From assembly GCA_000320605.2 (NCBI GenBank), contig KB445828.1, forward strand, positions 1 to 42,066: a DNA stretch of 42,066 nt, in the 5' to 3' direction. Every line of letters starts with the position of its first letter. Position 1 is the first letter of the stretch. Positions 9,311 through 20,939 of the stretch are shown here, piece after piece. Below the pieces are notes generated by a model. It did not search any database, was not told the origin of the DNA, and saw only the letters and a program-made list of their open reading frames with translations. This DNA is from Gelatoporia subvermispora B. Taxonomy: Eukaryota > Basidiomycota > Agaricomycetes > Polyporales > Gelatoporiaceae. Both the position numbers and the translations under genes were made by a program.

Positions 9311-12300
9311 CCAGTCAAGAGCAAGCCTGCTGCGAAGGGCAAGGGAAAGGCTGTCGCAGCAAAGAAGAATACGGGTAAGGGCCGTAGCACCAGCGCCGGC
9401 AAGAAGAAGGCGGATACCCAGGACGTTGACGAGGCCGAGGGCAATGCGTCCTCTGCATTATCCGAAGTACCCAGCGACGTTGAAGTTCTTCAAGTTGTAG
9501 ATGTCGAGACGGATGAGAACGATGTTCTAGCTGAGCCCGGCGCCGATGAAGCCTCAGAGAGTGAGCTCAAGAAGAAGAAGGACAAGCCCAGTAAGACAGC
9601 GTTGAGGGAGAAGATACAAGCCATGCGCAAGGAGGTGCCGCCCACGGATGTTATCGCGCAGACTCCGAAGCCGGGAGGTTCCCGCGTGCCTGCTAACACT
9701 GGTGGGAAGTGAGTCCAATTTAGTCTAATCACAACTTTATCGCAGCTCATCTGCCACTCTCTCTATTATCATGCGTCTTGTCCTCACCGAAACCGTGCTG
9801 TACTACCACAACATCCTCACATCGTTCAGGGATCTCGCAACCCCACGATACTTTGACGACTTCACCGATAAGGTCGACAACGCTGCCTGGAATCTTCGCA
9901 AGCCTACAGGCTCACGCTCTCAGAGCAGCCGTACTTCGACAGCGACTTCTGGCACAGTCACGTCGTCAATTACGGCGAGCTCAGCAACATCGACCAACTC
10001 CAGAGCTTCCGCCAAAAGAACCTCTCGTGGTCAAGCCAAGCCGCCGCCGCCGCCTTCTGTGGTTGACGAAGGAGAGTCAGGCTGTGAGGTTCAGGCTCCC
10101 GCCAAGAAGATCAAGCCCGCCCCGTCCCAGGATCGACAGACTCATCTATCGCAGAAGTCAAGAAATAGTGCACAGGTGAACGGGACGCAGGCAAGGCCCA
10201 AGGTGAGTGTCTGTAGTATTGGCGCGGAGAAACACAACGTTGATCACCCCACCACAAGGCACCTGTCTCTAACATCTCCAACACCTCTGCTCGCCTTCCT
10301 CGTGTCCTTGATGATGATCCGCCGATCTCAACTGGTTCCAAGCCAAGGCGACGACTGCGAATATCTCCTCCAGCGGCGCGACGACTGGCAAGAACGTTGC
10401 ATTCAAGATGCCCTCGCTTCCTTCAGAAGCTCCTACTCGCGCCAGAGGTGGCCAGCGTGGCCCTTCGCAGCCGACGGCCGCTTCCTCTGTCTTTTTGAAG
10501 AAGCCACTCGCTGGCCCATAGATTGCTGAAGAAGACGAGGACATCGACATGGACCAGGAGGTTCCCCTGCGGCGGCCCCAGCAGAGCAAGGGTGTTTGCA
10601 TCGCTTTTGACTCCGATGATGACATGGAGGATCATCAGGAACAGCCCAGGCAGAACAAGGGTGCTCGCATCAGTTTCGGCCACGATGGCATCGAGGACTC
10701 ACACCAGGAGCGCCCCATGAAGAACAAGGGTGTTCGCATCAGCTTCAATAACGAAGATAACGTCGAGGACGAGCACCGGCCCAAGTACGATTTTGAAGAA
10801 CCGCAGAACCCGGTGACTGGGCACGATTACCCGAATATCGTGGGATACGTGTCTCCTTACATCTCGCGTCCGAAACCGTACAAGTTGCACAAGACCACCG
10901 ATCCTCTCAACGACCTCGAGGAGGAGGTTGAACGGCAGGCTGCAGCGTCGAGCCCAATCAAACGTGGATCGCGCGTGCCCGCTACAGTAAGTAAAAGTCA
11001 ACGTTTAGCAGAGCTCAACTGACTCTCGTAATAGGCACTCTTGGACTTCGACGACTCCTCCGAAGAGCAAGACCAGGCAGAAGAGGAGCTCGTCGGGAAC
11101 CTGCGCGATTACGAGGAGTCCCAGGATCCTAACGCATTCGACTACGACGACGTCCAGGCAGAGGAGGAGTTTGTCGGGAACCTGCGCGATTATGAGGGAT
11201 CCCAGGATCCCAACGCTTTCGACTACGATGACGTTGACATGTCTCAGGTGAATATACATACTACATCCGTTTGGAGTTGATCTTAGGTTTTCTAGGTCGC
11301 CGACGCCTGGGACGGCGCCTTCGCCCCGGAGAGAGACGAGGAGGGGGAGGAGGAGGAGGAGCGGCAGTGGCAGGAGGAGCAGCAGCGGCAGCGGCAGCAG
11401 CGCAAGAACGAAGAAGAGGAAGAGGAGGAAGAGGAGATGATGACAGAGCGTGTCTATACAAAGCATCTCCCTCACTGGATCCATGGCCGCAAAGGTGTCT
11501 CCTGGAAGATGTTCACCGCGACCTACGAGAAGTGGGTCGGATGCACCAGTAACCCCTTCGACATCGATGCAGCGCTGGCCTTGGAGGCCATGCAAGATAT
11601 CTACGACTATATCTACGGGCATAAGCATCCGCGAACCCTGACCCTCACAGACCCTATATTCAAAGTCGTAAGTCGCCGCATACTCCCGGAGACTCGCACT
11701 CACGTCTGCGTCTTCTAGGCGGAATCGCGTGCAGGCGACTACAAGCACAGCTTTGGCGCCTGCGCCCATATCATGCTCGAAGTCTACTTCGAGCTCTCAA
11801 ACGATGGCCGCAACTATCACGACATGGAGGAGAGGAACAAGTTCTCTAGCACGATGCTGCTGCAAGGTCAATTCCTCTGTGATGAGAACCATCGCACGTT
11901 CGAGAATCCGGTAAGTGACACGCAACACGTTCGCACATGTACTCACACCCGCTTTCAGGAGCCCGAAGGGGCGGGTAAATCTGTACGGGTTGCAAGGCCT
12001 CTCGCGGGTCAATTCAAGCGCACGGCCGCTGCTTGTGAAATCCCGGGATGGAATAACGACGCGTATCTTCAAGGCGCTCTCGCACTAGCTATGACAGCGG
12101 TAGGTGCTCCGCAAGCTTGCCATGCAGTCACTCACACTGGTTCAGGCGTATCGCGCATTCCGCATGTACGACTTGAAGCGTGTCATGTTCGTTGACCACG
12201 CCCACGTTGACACCGCGTACATCGCGATGCGTCCCAAAGATAAGCGTGCTCCGTCCATCACCGACCTCAATTTCAGTGGCGACAACTTCGGGAATTATAT

Positions 12301-12466
12301 CCGCGATGCCACCGAGGAGATCAAAAAGCTCAACGGCTGGAAATGGGAGAACATCCTCCGACGGGCCCGCGAAGAGGAACGCAAGCTCAGGCGGAACCGA
12401 ACACAGCCCGTCGACCCTGTTGGCATGCCCGTCGCCCGCGAGCCCACTATCCCTTTCCACTGGTAG
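9311..12466 (+). CDS. Acidic low-complexity protein of unknown function, 5' end truncated
   Basis: Eight exons can be joined: to 9708, 9746-10202, 10259-10986, 11035-11247, 11296-11667, 11719-11910, 11959-12099 and 12146-12466, all with GT-AG introns of 37-57 bp. The N-terminal half is basic then acidic (KSKPAAKGKG, EEEEERQWQEEQQ). The C-terminal 300 residues look globular: 'HWIHGRKGVSWKMFTATYEK', 'GACAHIMLEVYFELSNDG', 'RMYDLKRVMFVDHAHVD', ending 'PTIPFHW'. Exon 3 has one frame change near 10340 and a TAG at 10519-10521, so the product may be broken. An 81-bp in-frame duplication sits in exon 4. The frame is already open at 9311, where the transposase fragment on the other strand ends, and no initiator ATG was found. 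The family was not recognised; the nuclear-type basic/acidic tail is only suggestive. Confidence 0.6.
11077..11238 (+). repeat. 81-bp in-frame tandem duplication within exon 4
   Basis: Two copies (11077-11157 and 11158-11238) encode 27-residue units sharing 'VGNLRDYE' and 'SQDPNAFDYDDV'. Differences are mostly at third codon positions, which suggests the duplication was under coding constraint at some time. Confidence 0.85.
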
Positions 12467-13835
12467 ACGTTGTCCGGTGAGTATAGTGACCATCGGTAGC
12501 TCTTAGCGGACTGACCGTTCTGAGTGGCCTAGCTTTGGCGAGGCAGGTACTCGTCAACATGAACCATGTCAGGATTCTCGTCCAGCCGCTGTCTTCCGCA
12601 ATCTTCGTCGCCGCCATCGTCCTCATCGTCGCATTTCCCTCCATCATGCCAGATTTTCGTCATATCGATACAAGGGCATGCCTCTCGGACATCTCGCCCA
12701 AGTTTCTCCCTCGTAAAGTTGTTTAATCCAACATTCATTCGCATTCATACACGGCCTTGATTCCCTTCTCCATACACGAACTTCACCTCTGGCTTCTTGC
12801 TCTCGTTGCTCCCGTGCTTGTCTTGGTCTCGTCTGGTCGGTCGCTGTCTCATCTCCTTTGTCTCGACACGCTATCTTTCACGTACACATACATATCATTT
12901 GCCGCTTTATCTAACTCGCAGAGGGTCTATCCCGGACTTTTAGTCACTGTTTGTAGACAGCAGGTTCTGTATTCACAATAATTGACGACGTTTACACTTT
13001 TTTGTCGCTCGCGTGTGACCTGCTACTCAGTGCGACTTGTCCAAGTCTTGAGACATAATCCGTGCACTTGAACTGACTTCCAACTACTTGAGTCGCGATG
13101 TCAAGAACGGAAAAGTAGATCCAATGCGAGACCAAGGGGGCCCCAAGAGATACAAGGTGGATTTCAAGGTCCGAAAGGCACAGCGTTCAGAACGTTCAAG
13201 TGCGCCGTAAGTAGCAGAGGCAGCCTCAAGTATCTAAAAGGCGCTCAAGGAGTGTGACCAAGTACGCAACGCTGCTTGTAACTACTTGCGTCTCCTTATT
13301 CCACTTCAAGCGCCGTTCAAGACCATTTCAGGCAATTGAAGCGACTTCAAGTGGCTTCAAGCGCTGTGAGTAGTCTCAAGCAAACCAAAGCAAACCGTGG
13401 GATTTGCTGATGTGGGGAGGTGTTCTGGAGATGTATGCGCCATCCCCAGGCACTCCCGGACGTGCAGAATCGCAATCGATGGCGAGACCAGTAGAGCACT
13501 CAGTAAGGTATTCCAGATCTGTGCCGGGAGAATTAAGAGAGCTCCTGAGACGAACATCGGGAATGAGAAACGGTTTCTCGAGCCGGTATGCTTTCACCAC
13601 AGGCCAGTGGCGCGATCTTGCACTAGACTGCCTACCCATAGCGCCAAGTGCCGGCTCGAGTTCCCAGCCGTTCGACGCGCTGGCGTCTCCCCCCTGCGCA
13701 CCGCCTGGCCCTCCTAGCCCGTGGGGACACGATACGCTGCGCCAGCAGGCCAAGCGCGATCCAGACTGTTGTCGTGCGTGCGGCAGAAGGCATCAATGAA
13801 TCACGATGTACCAAGGGCTTGTTGCACAACGAGAC
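12467..13835. other. Intergenic, including a TCAAG-rich patch
   Basis: 12467-12980 is pyrimidine-rich 3' flank. From about 13110 to 13380 the motif TCAAG (often CTTCAAG) recurs about ten times, for example near 13196, 13307, 13317, 13348, 13357 and 13375, with no fixed spacing. 13400-13830 holds overlapping ORFs on both strands without recognisable content. No gene is called. Confidence 0.5.
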
Positions 13836-14589
13836 TCACCTTGAAGAGGCCAGCAAAAACACCATGCACACGCCTCCCAGAACAAAGACCACGAAATTGG
13901 CGCACAAGAAGCGCATGGCCGAGCACGCTCTCTTTGGCTTCTGCTTCTGCTTGACAATATTATGAGCTTGAATGATTCCCGGGTATAAGGTCTGCATGAG
14001 TTGGTCGGCAGCAGAGTTATGCCTTGAATAGAGTAGCCATCCGGCATTCTGAGTACTACCCAGGTTCGGGAGAATTAGGGTAGTGTGATAACCCTTCTCT
14101 TGAACGCGCTGCTCGCACTCGTGCAGCCTGGCTAAGTCGAGAAACACTATGATGACGCGAGTACCAGAAGGCAGTAGGCCTCCTTCTGAATTCGAATGAG
14201 CCACACCTCAATGTCTGGCCAAGATATTACCGCTCACCGCCCCCAAGTGCATCATTGTTGCGAGAAATAACACCCTCGTTTGAGATGGCTGGCTTGTTCG
14301 GACACTGCCCACGCTTGTGCCCTTTCATAGGTAGGTTGCAAGACGTGCATTGTGGCACTTTGCGAGACGGTGGGATGATTGTGCAGGGGGGTGACTCCGA
14401 GACAACCCTGGAAGGCGATGGCGATGCCATGTTGGAAAGCCCGCCTGTTGCTTCTCGCTTCTGCCTGTGCCTGGAACGGGGAGTCACGAAAGAATCGTTG
14501 CGCTCGATTTTCGGGACTGTGTGCTCGTCCATCTGGCGCGGCGGATTGAGCTGGTGGTACACAGAAGAAACAAGGGCAATATTCAGCAC
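13836..14589 (-). CDS. CCHC-like cluster protein with C-terminal membrane anchor
   Basis: Two exons (14589-14238 and 14185-13836) join across a 52-bp GT-AG intron in phase 1 to give 233 aa with no stop. Exon 1 is Ser/Pro/Arg-rich and ends with 'PQCTSCNLPMKGHKRGQCP', a C-x2-C-x6-H-x4-C arrangement that could bind one zinc ion. Exon 2 has a short hydrophobic strand ('TRVIIVFLDL'), 'YHTTLILPNL', a basic patch (KQKQKPKR), and then about 20 hydrophobic residues ('FVVFVLGGVCMVFLL') ending four residues from the stop. That layout is typical of a tail-anchored membrane protein with a cytosolic N-terminus. Similar 'C..C...MKGH.R..C' proteins recur in Agaricomycetes (from memory); their function is unknown. 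ATGs at 14589, near 14535 and near 14430 are all possible starts. The 72-bp repeat lies directly upstream. Confidence 0.65.
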
Positions 14590-14644
14590 GTCCGGCTAGT
14601 ATCTATGAAGCCGCAAGCGACTACCTGATGCTGAATAAATCGCA

Positions 14645-14940
14645 CGCTGCAATGAAGCAGGGTTTACACCAGGAAAAGACGCTGCACCCGAGTATGTTGT
14701 GCGCCAGGAGCAAGACGCTGCAATGCAGCGTGGTTTTACATCAGGGAAAACGCTGCACCCGAGCATGTTGTGCACCGGGGACAAAACACTGCAATGGGAG
14801 ATGGTTTGCGCCGGAGGAGAAACCTCGCAGCCGCCCGTGTTGTGCACGCAGGAGTCAAAACACTGCAATGGGCAACATTTGTACCAGGACAAAATGTCGC
14901 AGCCGAGCACGTTGCATGTGCCAGGGGTAAAACACTGTGA
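14645..14940. repeat. 72-bp tandem repeat, four diverged copies
   Basis: Copies start at 14645, 14716, 14787, 14861 and (partial) 14933 with 'c[ga]ctgcaatg'. Spacings are 71, 71, 74 and 72 bp. Shared blocks include 'ctgcacccgag.atgttgtgc' in the first two copies and 'gcagccg' in the later ones. It lies within 60 bp of the start of the tail-anchored protein gene on the minus strand. Confidence 0.8.
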
Positions 14941-17900
14941 TGGAAGCGATATACGGCAGAGCAAAAACCTCGAGAGCGATAAGCAATTGCACTACTGTAC
15001 ACTGCACTACAGTACTTGTGCCCGTAATGAATGCTTATTAATCGCATTCGGCGTTGAGCCTTTTCAGCTCTGGCGGGTCCCAGCCAAAACTCGGTAAGAA
15101 AACGAGGCCACTACTGGACAGAGCAGCGAGCCGAGTAATGAAGTAGTGCTGGACAGCGCAGGATGCATGCTCGTGCACGTGTCTCCATCTCCGATGCGTG
15201 TTCTCCGACGCTGGGCGGTGCGCCATTCGTGCATGCGGCGCAGCGTTGAGTCTCGCCGGCTCCGCGAGCCACGGCGCACCCTCCCATCGCGCCCATCGTT
15301 TTTCATGCCTTGTGCACCGCTTTGCGAATCCCTGCGCCTGTTGTTCGGCACGGACCACCTGTCCTTCCCTCCGCTGGGCGTGAGCGCGACGTGGAAGAGG
15401 ATGGTGGAGAACCTCGAGGCGATCGACGGCGTGTGGGGTTTGGGAGACACGGAGATACTGGCGGTGCGCGGCGGGAATGCGGGACAGTGCTCACCTAGCC
15501 GGTACTCGCACTACCTCACGGGGGAATCGTAGTGTCTCTCATCGGCCGCATCCCCTTCCAGCCCTCATTCGATGTTCTCTGCGCTCACGTTCCTTTCACG
15601 AGCCAACGCCGCTGTCGCGCGCACGCTCGGTACGAGTTGTAGACGCGACCTGAGCATGCGAGTTGGAGTACTAGCTCAACATCCGCCGCGGAAGGCACTC
15701 TCTCGCGCCAGCCTGGCGGCGCCATGTCGACCTTCGCTACGTAGAGGCATGCGGGTGCGGTGTACAGTATGTACGGTGCTGAACAGGGGTCAGATGCGCC
15801 GCCTCGGGAATCGCACTGTCACTGTCTTCGTACACTGACTAAGTAGCTCAGCGACAACTTCGCAGATAGAATGGAGCGAAACAGGCGTTTGAACAACTGC
15901 TGATAAATCCCGTCAGCTCGATAAGGGCTTCCGGCCTTCTCCAAACCCACCTACCAGGTCAAGATCGGATACGCAGGGGCAGGGCGAGCGGAGCGCGACG
16001 GGTACGTGTATGGTCACGGCTATGGTAGTGTGGATAGAGAGGGTAAGGTGAATATGACGGGCGCGCGAATTGTGCACACTCCGGCGCGGTCGACATACCC
16101 GTGAGCCAGTACGCGCCACGTCGGTGCACACAACTGTGATGCCGACGTGACGTTTGCGGCGCTCGGGCTCGCGATTCTGCGCAAGTGTGCTTAGCGGTCC
16201 ATCCCACGAGCTCAACCATACCGCGCGCGGTCAGCCGTCGGGCCTTGCAAACGTAGCCCAGCGCGCGACTCGAGGTAAGACACGGCGCGGACCGTGTTCT
16301 GCGCGTCGAGTTAGGTGAGTACGCCGCATCGTCGAGCAGAACACTTACTGACGTGGACACTGCCGACCTGGAGCCTTGTCGGCGGTTGTGCAAGCCAGAC
16401 GCGAGCCCATTGAAAATGGCGTGCCAGCGCATTCATGTTCGTGTTCGCGCCCCGCGGGCTCTCCACCACCGCCGACGCCGAGTGTAACGCCACGGGGCGG
16501 GCGTTCATTTGAGTCTCACGCACAGCGCCTGGCGGGCGGGACGGGGCGGGATGTGATGGGCTCACACCATCACGTGTGCGGGCGGTATGCATTCGCGCGC
16601 TCGCGCTCGACAGCAGCTGCGGCGCACTCTAAGTACAGTACTACGCAGCCGCCGCTCTCGTTGTGCACACAACCCCCTCCCCCCCTCCCCGCAGGCATCG
16701 TGCGTCGCGCGGTCCCAGTAGTCCCCGGGACCCAGAGACCGTGCAGGTGCGCGTTGAAGCCGTAGCGGTGCGAGCGCACAGATCGCGGAATGCGGAGCGA
16801 CTCGGCGAGCTGTTGGGCCCTGCGCCGCTCGCTCGGGACGTCAACTGCGTAGTGACTGGCGAGATACACGCGGAGAAATGGATCTGCGGGTCTCAGATCG
16901 CCAAGGCCGACACAGATCGATCGAGAAACCGCCAGGCGCAGTCGTCGTCGTATGACATAGCCCATCGTCTCGTGAGCACTGGCGGTCCTAGCTCAGGACG
17001 ACGGATTGGACATTGACGGGCCGCACGTCGCAAGCCCCGACGCCTATGTAGCTGAGACAGCCCAAAGGAGCAGCGCAGGCACGATTGGAGACGTCGCCCG
17101 CACCCCGCACCCCGCGCCGCCGAGCGCCGCGGCATCGAGATGCCGTGGCCGAGCAGAGTCTCACGATCGATGGTGTCTGAGAAGATCTACGCATAGGTGT
17201 CGCCAGGCATCATCGTCGCGGGAGAGCATTTGCTGAGCGCGTAGATCGTCGCCCCGGGAGCGCGGTGGTCGAATCGAGCTCTCGAAGCGAGTGGTGCGAG
17301 CGCACACAATGCCCATATGGACCTACACGGTATACCGCTCGTAGCGCGAGGGTGAGGTCCAGAAGTCCGGAAGTAAAGATCTATCGATCGGTCGCCGGCG
17401 GAGTAGGGCATGAGACGTCGCGAGCCGAGAGAGAGGGAGAGAGCGTTTCCGGCACGTAGCAGGCAGGCGATGACGGCGGTGGTAGGTTGTGGGTTCAATG
17501 TCGTCGCGATCCGAGAGCGCCAGGAATGTAGGGGGAGGTCAAAACCGCGTAGATAGCGAAGCTGTACATTCGATTCTGATCAGCAATAGAAGCCATTTGA
17601 ACAAGCTCACTTGTGGCTCGTGAGCGTTTCGCGGGAGGAAGAGGACCTCTCCAATGCCTTTGCCGGGCCGGGCTGTCGGGCGTGCACGGTGCAGGTTGGG
17701 ATTCGGCTACAAACTGCACGGCGTGGCGGTGGCGACTTGACGCGGACACGTCGTGTGACTCGGAACGAGTAAGCGTGCTACCCGGGAACTCAGCGCAGAC
17801 GGCAGACGGTTCTATCGCTATCGTGCACTCGCTACGAGCGGGAAGTACGGCCGCGGAACAAAATGCCAGCCGCAGGGGACGTGGGCGAGCACGGAATCGA

Positions 17901-18031
17901 GAGGGGAAACGCACTAGGTCGCGTGCAACAGCGCGGCGGCGTCCCTGCTCTGTGCAAGCCGGGCCAGCCGAGTCCCTCGCGGTCGGCGGCGCTCTATCCG
18001 AACACAGCGGACAGGAAATACTACAGGAGGC
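14941..18031. other. GC-rich stretch without a convincing gene
   Basis: Several ORFs of 100-170 codons occur on both strands (for example plus 15146-15532 and 17613-18134). They are Arg/Ala/Ser-rich, overlap each other and show no recognisable domains or consistent splice structure. Nothing is called. Confidence 0.4.
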
Positions 18032-18521
18032 TCACCAGTCATTCCATCCCGTAGTGCCCCGAGTCCGCCCCTCGTCTGTCTGTCTATTCTCCGTGCTCGT
18101 CTGGATCTTGAAGCGGTCGACCTTTTTGCACTGATCAGGGAACGACATGTCGTACGGATTGGACTGGGGTGCGCCTTCGCGCTGGACGGAAATCAAGTCT
18201 AGTTCACTTGTTACTTGCGCAGCAGAGATGCCCGCTGGAGCGCTCTGACGTCTACTCGAAGACTAGAATGGAATCAGACAGAGGATGGGAATTCGATGTG
18301 GATTAGAACTCACCTGTCTCTTCCATCTTGAGGCGAGCATCATGGTCGAGCAGTTCGTACTCTACGAGGAACAACTGGACGGCAACGGGAGTTAAGTGGC
18401 GAGTGTATGTATAGATCGGAGACATTCTTGGAGATGGCGTCCTGCGGGCTGCATCCGCACGGAAACCTGAAGAGCGCCAAAGGCGATACAGACGTGAGTC
18501 AGTAGTGCGTGGTTCGGACAA
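18032..18521 (-). pseudogene. Unidentified spliced coding remnant
   Basis: An exon-like piece ends at 18314 with 'VAVQLFLVEYELLDHDARLK' followed by a consensus donor (gtgagt). After a 'ccattctag' acceptor at 18263, an open frame continues with 'APAGISAAQVTSELDL' and 'DQCKKVDRFKIQTSTE', ending in 'WNDW' at 18032. The phases of the two pieces do not match with this acceptor. A second acceptor 9 bp downstream (gagtag) gives a short alternative ending. Codon composition differs from the flanking GC-rich DNA and the residues look protein-like, but no family was recognised. Confidence 0.3.
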
Positions 18522-19219
18522 GGGAGATGGTGAGACGAGTAGGAGATGGGGAGAGCCGCAGCGAGGAGCGCCAGTTCTCTGGTGATCCGCGGGGCGGTCG
18601 CTGCGGGCGAAGACAGGAAGAAGTATAAGAAACTCACGAAGCGTCCCCTTCGATTAGTCGACCGACCTCAGCCATCTATGCTCGGCTGGATCCTCATGGC
18701 GAATACATCCGGCGGCGTGAACTACGCGGGTGGGGCACAAGGTGCGCGTGGAGGTCGTGAGGGTAGATATGCAGGCCGTGGCGGCAAGCGCGGAGAGGGA
18801 GAGAGCGCAGAGGCAGGGGCGAGCAGGAGGAGGCGGAGGGAGAGAGGAACAGCGGGGGCGAAGGGAAGGAGAGCCAGGGAAGCAGGAATGGCGTGCGGAC
18901 GACGCGTCGCACAGTGTGCGAGCGAGTGAGCGAGACTCTGCCACGAGCGAGAGTGAGCCCTCGGCGTTATTTGGGTAAGTAAGGCTTCGCAGCCAAAAGT
19001 CTCCTTGGCGCCCATTGACTCGCACGGGACTTGCCTCTTTTGTCGCCAAAATTACCCACTCCGCCGCCGCCGCTTATTTATCCAGTGCCATCCGCTCCGT
19101 CTTCGGCGACCTCATCCTCGCAAAGTCCAACTTATCCTCCTAAACATCCCAAAGCCCCACCAGCGCAAGCCTCACCCGCCTCGGCGCACCGAAAATATCG
19201 CTGCTAGTACGCTTTCCGC
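18522..19219. other. Upstream region of the BFR2-like gene
   Basis: A purine-rich tract on the plus strand (about 18790-18900, gaggaggcggaggg) is followed by a short AT-richer part and the pyrimidine-rich leader of the next gene. No gene seen. Confidence 0.45.
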
Positions 19220-20939
19220 ATCAGTTCTCGCGACAAATCCCCCTTCAACACACCCCAGGCTCTCGCGCAGCAGCTAGCAGAACTTTCTCAAGCTGCTCCC
19301 ATCGGTACACTGTCCATCCCAATCCTCGTGTGAGCAATGCTCATCCACCCGGTGACCAGACCTCGATCCCGAAGACGTACAAGCAGGCGTGTTTACAACA
19401 GAAGGATCTGCCTCCGACGCCGCCTCGGGACGCGAACACTATGTTAATGCCACGTATGTATTGCCCCTTGTGCCTCCTTCCCGCTCGCGCTTACACTTGA
19501 GCACGCACCAGAGCGTCCACCAGACGTAAGCTCAACGAGAGCGTAATCGATCCCAAGTACGAAGGCATCCGGACCTCACGCAAGGCACTCTACGAAGACA
19601 GCGACAAGGAAGAGCCCGGACTCGAGGAAGACGAGCACGTGGGCGAATCTGCGCCGAGCATCAGCGAGCCAGAGTCACATTCGGAGCTTGAGGATGACGA
19701 GGAAGCGCGATCCAGTGGAGATGAAAGCCAGGAGGACAGTCCAGAGCGGCGCCGACCATCGAGCTCCCGCGAACAGTCTGCCTCAGCATCAGCCCCCTGC
19801 TCACGGGACATTGAAGGATGGCGACCTAGCGTCAACGTTGCGCAAGACGCGGGAGGAGGACCGCCAGAAGGGCAAGGCAGTCTCCCGGCAGATTGTACGT
19901 GACCCACTGCATCAGGTTGAACTCTATCGACCTCAGTACTTCTGATCGATCGTGCAGGCTTTGTGGGATCAGTTGCTGGATGCTCGTATACAACTTCAGA
20001 AAGCCGCCACGGCTGCGAATCGATTACTTGCAGTGCGTGCCTGTCCGCTTAGCTCGCATCGTCTTCGAGTCTATCTGATGGGCTACATCCGTAGAGCCGG
20101 CATACATTGAAGCGTACATATCACACCCTTCTGCACAAGACTCGCTGCAAGGCATGCTTCGAGAAGCGCTGGCGTTGTCAGAGGAGCTGCTTTCGTTTCA
20201 AGAAGTACGTGTGCTACGTCGCAACTTAATGCCCCTTTATCATGCCTATCACTTCAGAACCTCCTCGGATTGAATGAATCGATATCCGCGCCTCCGCGAA
20301 GGAAGCGGAGGACAGACCACGACTCCGCCTCCCCCTCCGAGTTCTCCGAGCCTGCATCTCTACTTGAGGCAGCATATCACGCACACTTGGTCCCCACGCT
20401 GGCCAAGTGGTCCGCAAAGGTGCAGGCAGTCACACCAAATGTGCTCCTCGGCCCGAAGTCGGCATTCAATCGCGACAAGGCCGCAGCGCGCGTCGTGGGC
20501 ATGGTCGGCGACGTGCTCCGGACGGATGGCGCTAAGCTGATCGCACGCACACGAACGCGGCGGGGCAAGCACGGTCGGCTCGCACCCCTCAGTTCCGGTG
20601 CTTGATCAGCACCTACCTCGGTACCGGACAGACGAGGAGGATGCTGAGCTGTTCGACGACACGGATTTCTACCAGCAGCTGCTGCGGGACGTGATCAAGG
20701 CACGGGGTGGCGATGGGGCTGGCGAACACGACTGGATGGCGGCGCAGCGCGAGCGCAAAGCTCGGCGGAAGGCGCAAGTTGATACCGAGGCGGGCAAGGG
20801 GCGGAAAATCCGGTACGAGGTACATCCCAAGCTGCAGAACTTCATGGTGCCCGTGCCCATCAGCCGCGGCGATTGGCATGAGGAGCAGATCGACGGGCTG
20901 TTCAGCTCGCTGCTCGGTGCGGGTTCATTTGTGTCCTAG
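19220..20939 (+). pseudogene. BFR2: BFR2/AATF-type ribosome biogenesis protein, two frameshifts, no ATG
   Basis: Six exons are readable: 19220-19304, 19360-19453, 19512-19894, 19958-20032, 20097-20204 and 20258-20939. They show the family landmarks in order: 'ALAQQLAELSQ' and 'DLDPEDV' at the N-terminus, an acidic Ser-rich stretch, 'LRKTREEDRQKGKAVSRQI', 'ALWDQLLDARIQLQKA' (AATF/Che-1 domain), 'AKWSAKVQAVTPNVLL', and the C-terminal TRAUB domain 'DDTDFYQQLLRDVI', 'KGRKIRYEVHPKLQNFMVP', 'WHEEQIDGLFSSLLG'. Yeast Bfr2 acts in the nucleolus in small-subunit processing and is essential. Exons 3 and 6 each carry one base too many (near 19800 and near 20585). The codon where ATG is expected is ATC (19220-19222). 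Either this is a decayed duplicate or the sequence has errors. Introns keep correct ends and phases otherwise. Confidence 0.85.

Noticed and set aside
11005..11769. 254-codon minus-strand frame with Leu/Pro runs
   Set aside because: It is the reverse complement of the acidic exons of the plus-strand gene; the Leu/Pro runs mirror the Glu repeats and intron sequence.
14645..14940. Coding repeat of 24-residue units on the plus strand
   Set aside because: Spacings of 71, 71, 74 and 72 bp break the frame, so it is not kept as a coding repeat.
17613..18134. 173-codon plus-strand frame
   Set aside because: Arg/Ser/Ala-rich, and it overlaps the more protein-like minus-strand pieces at 18032-18262.
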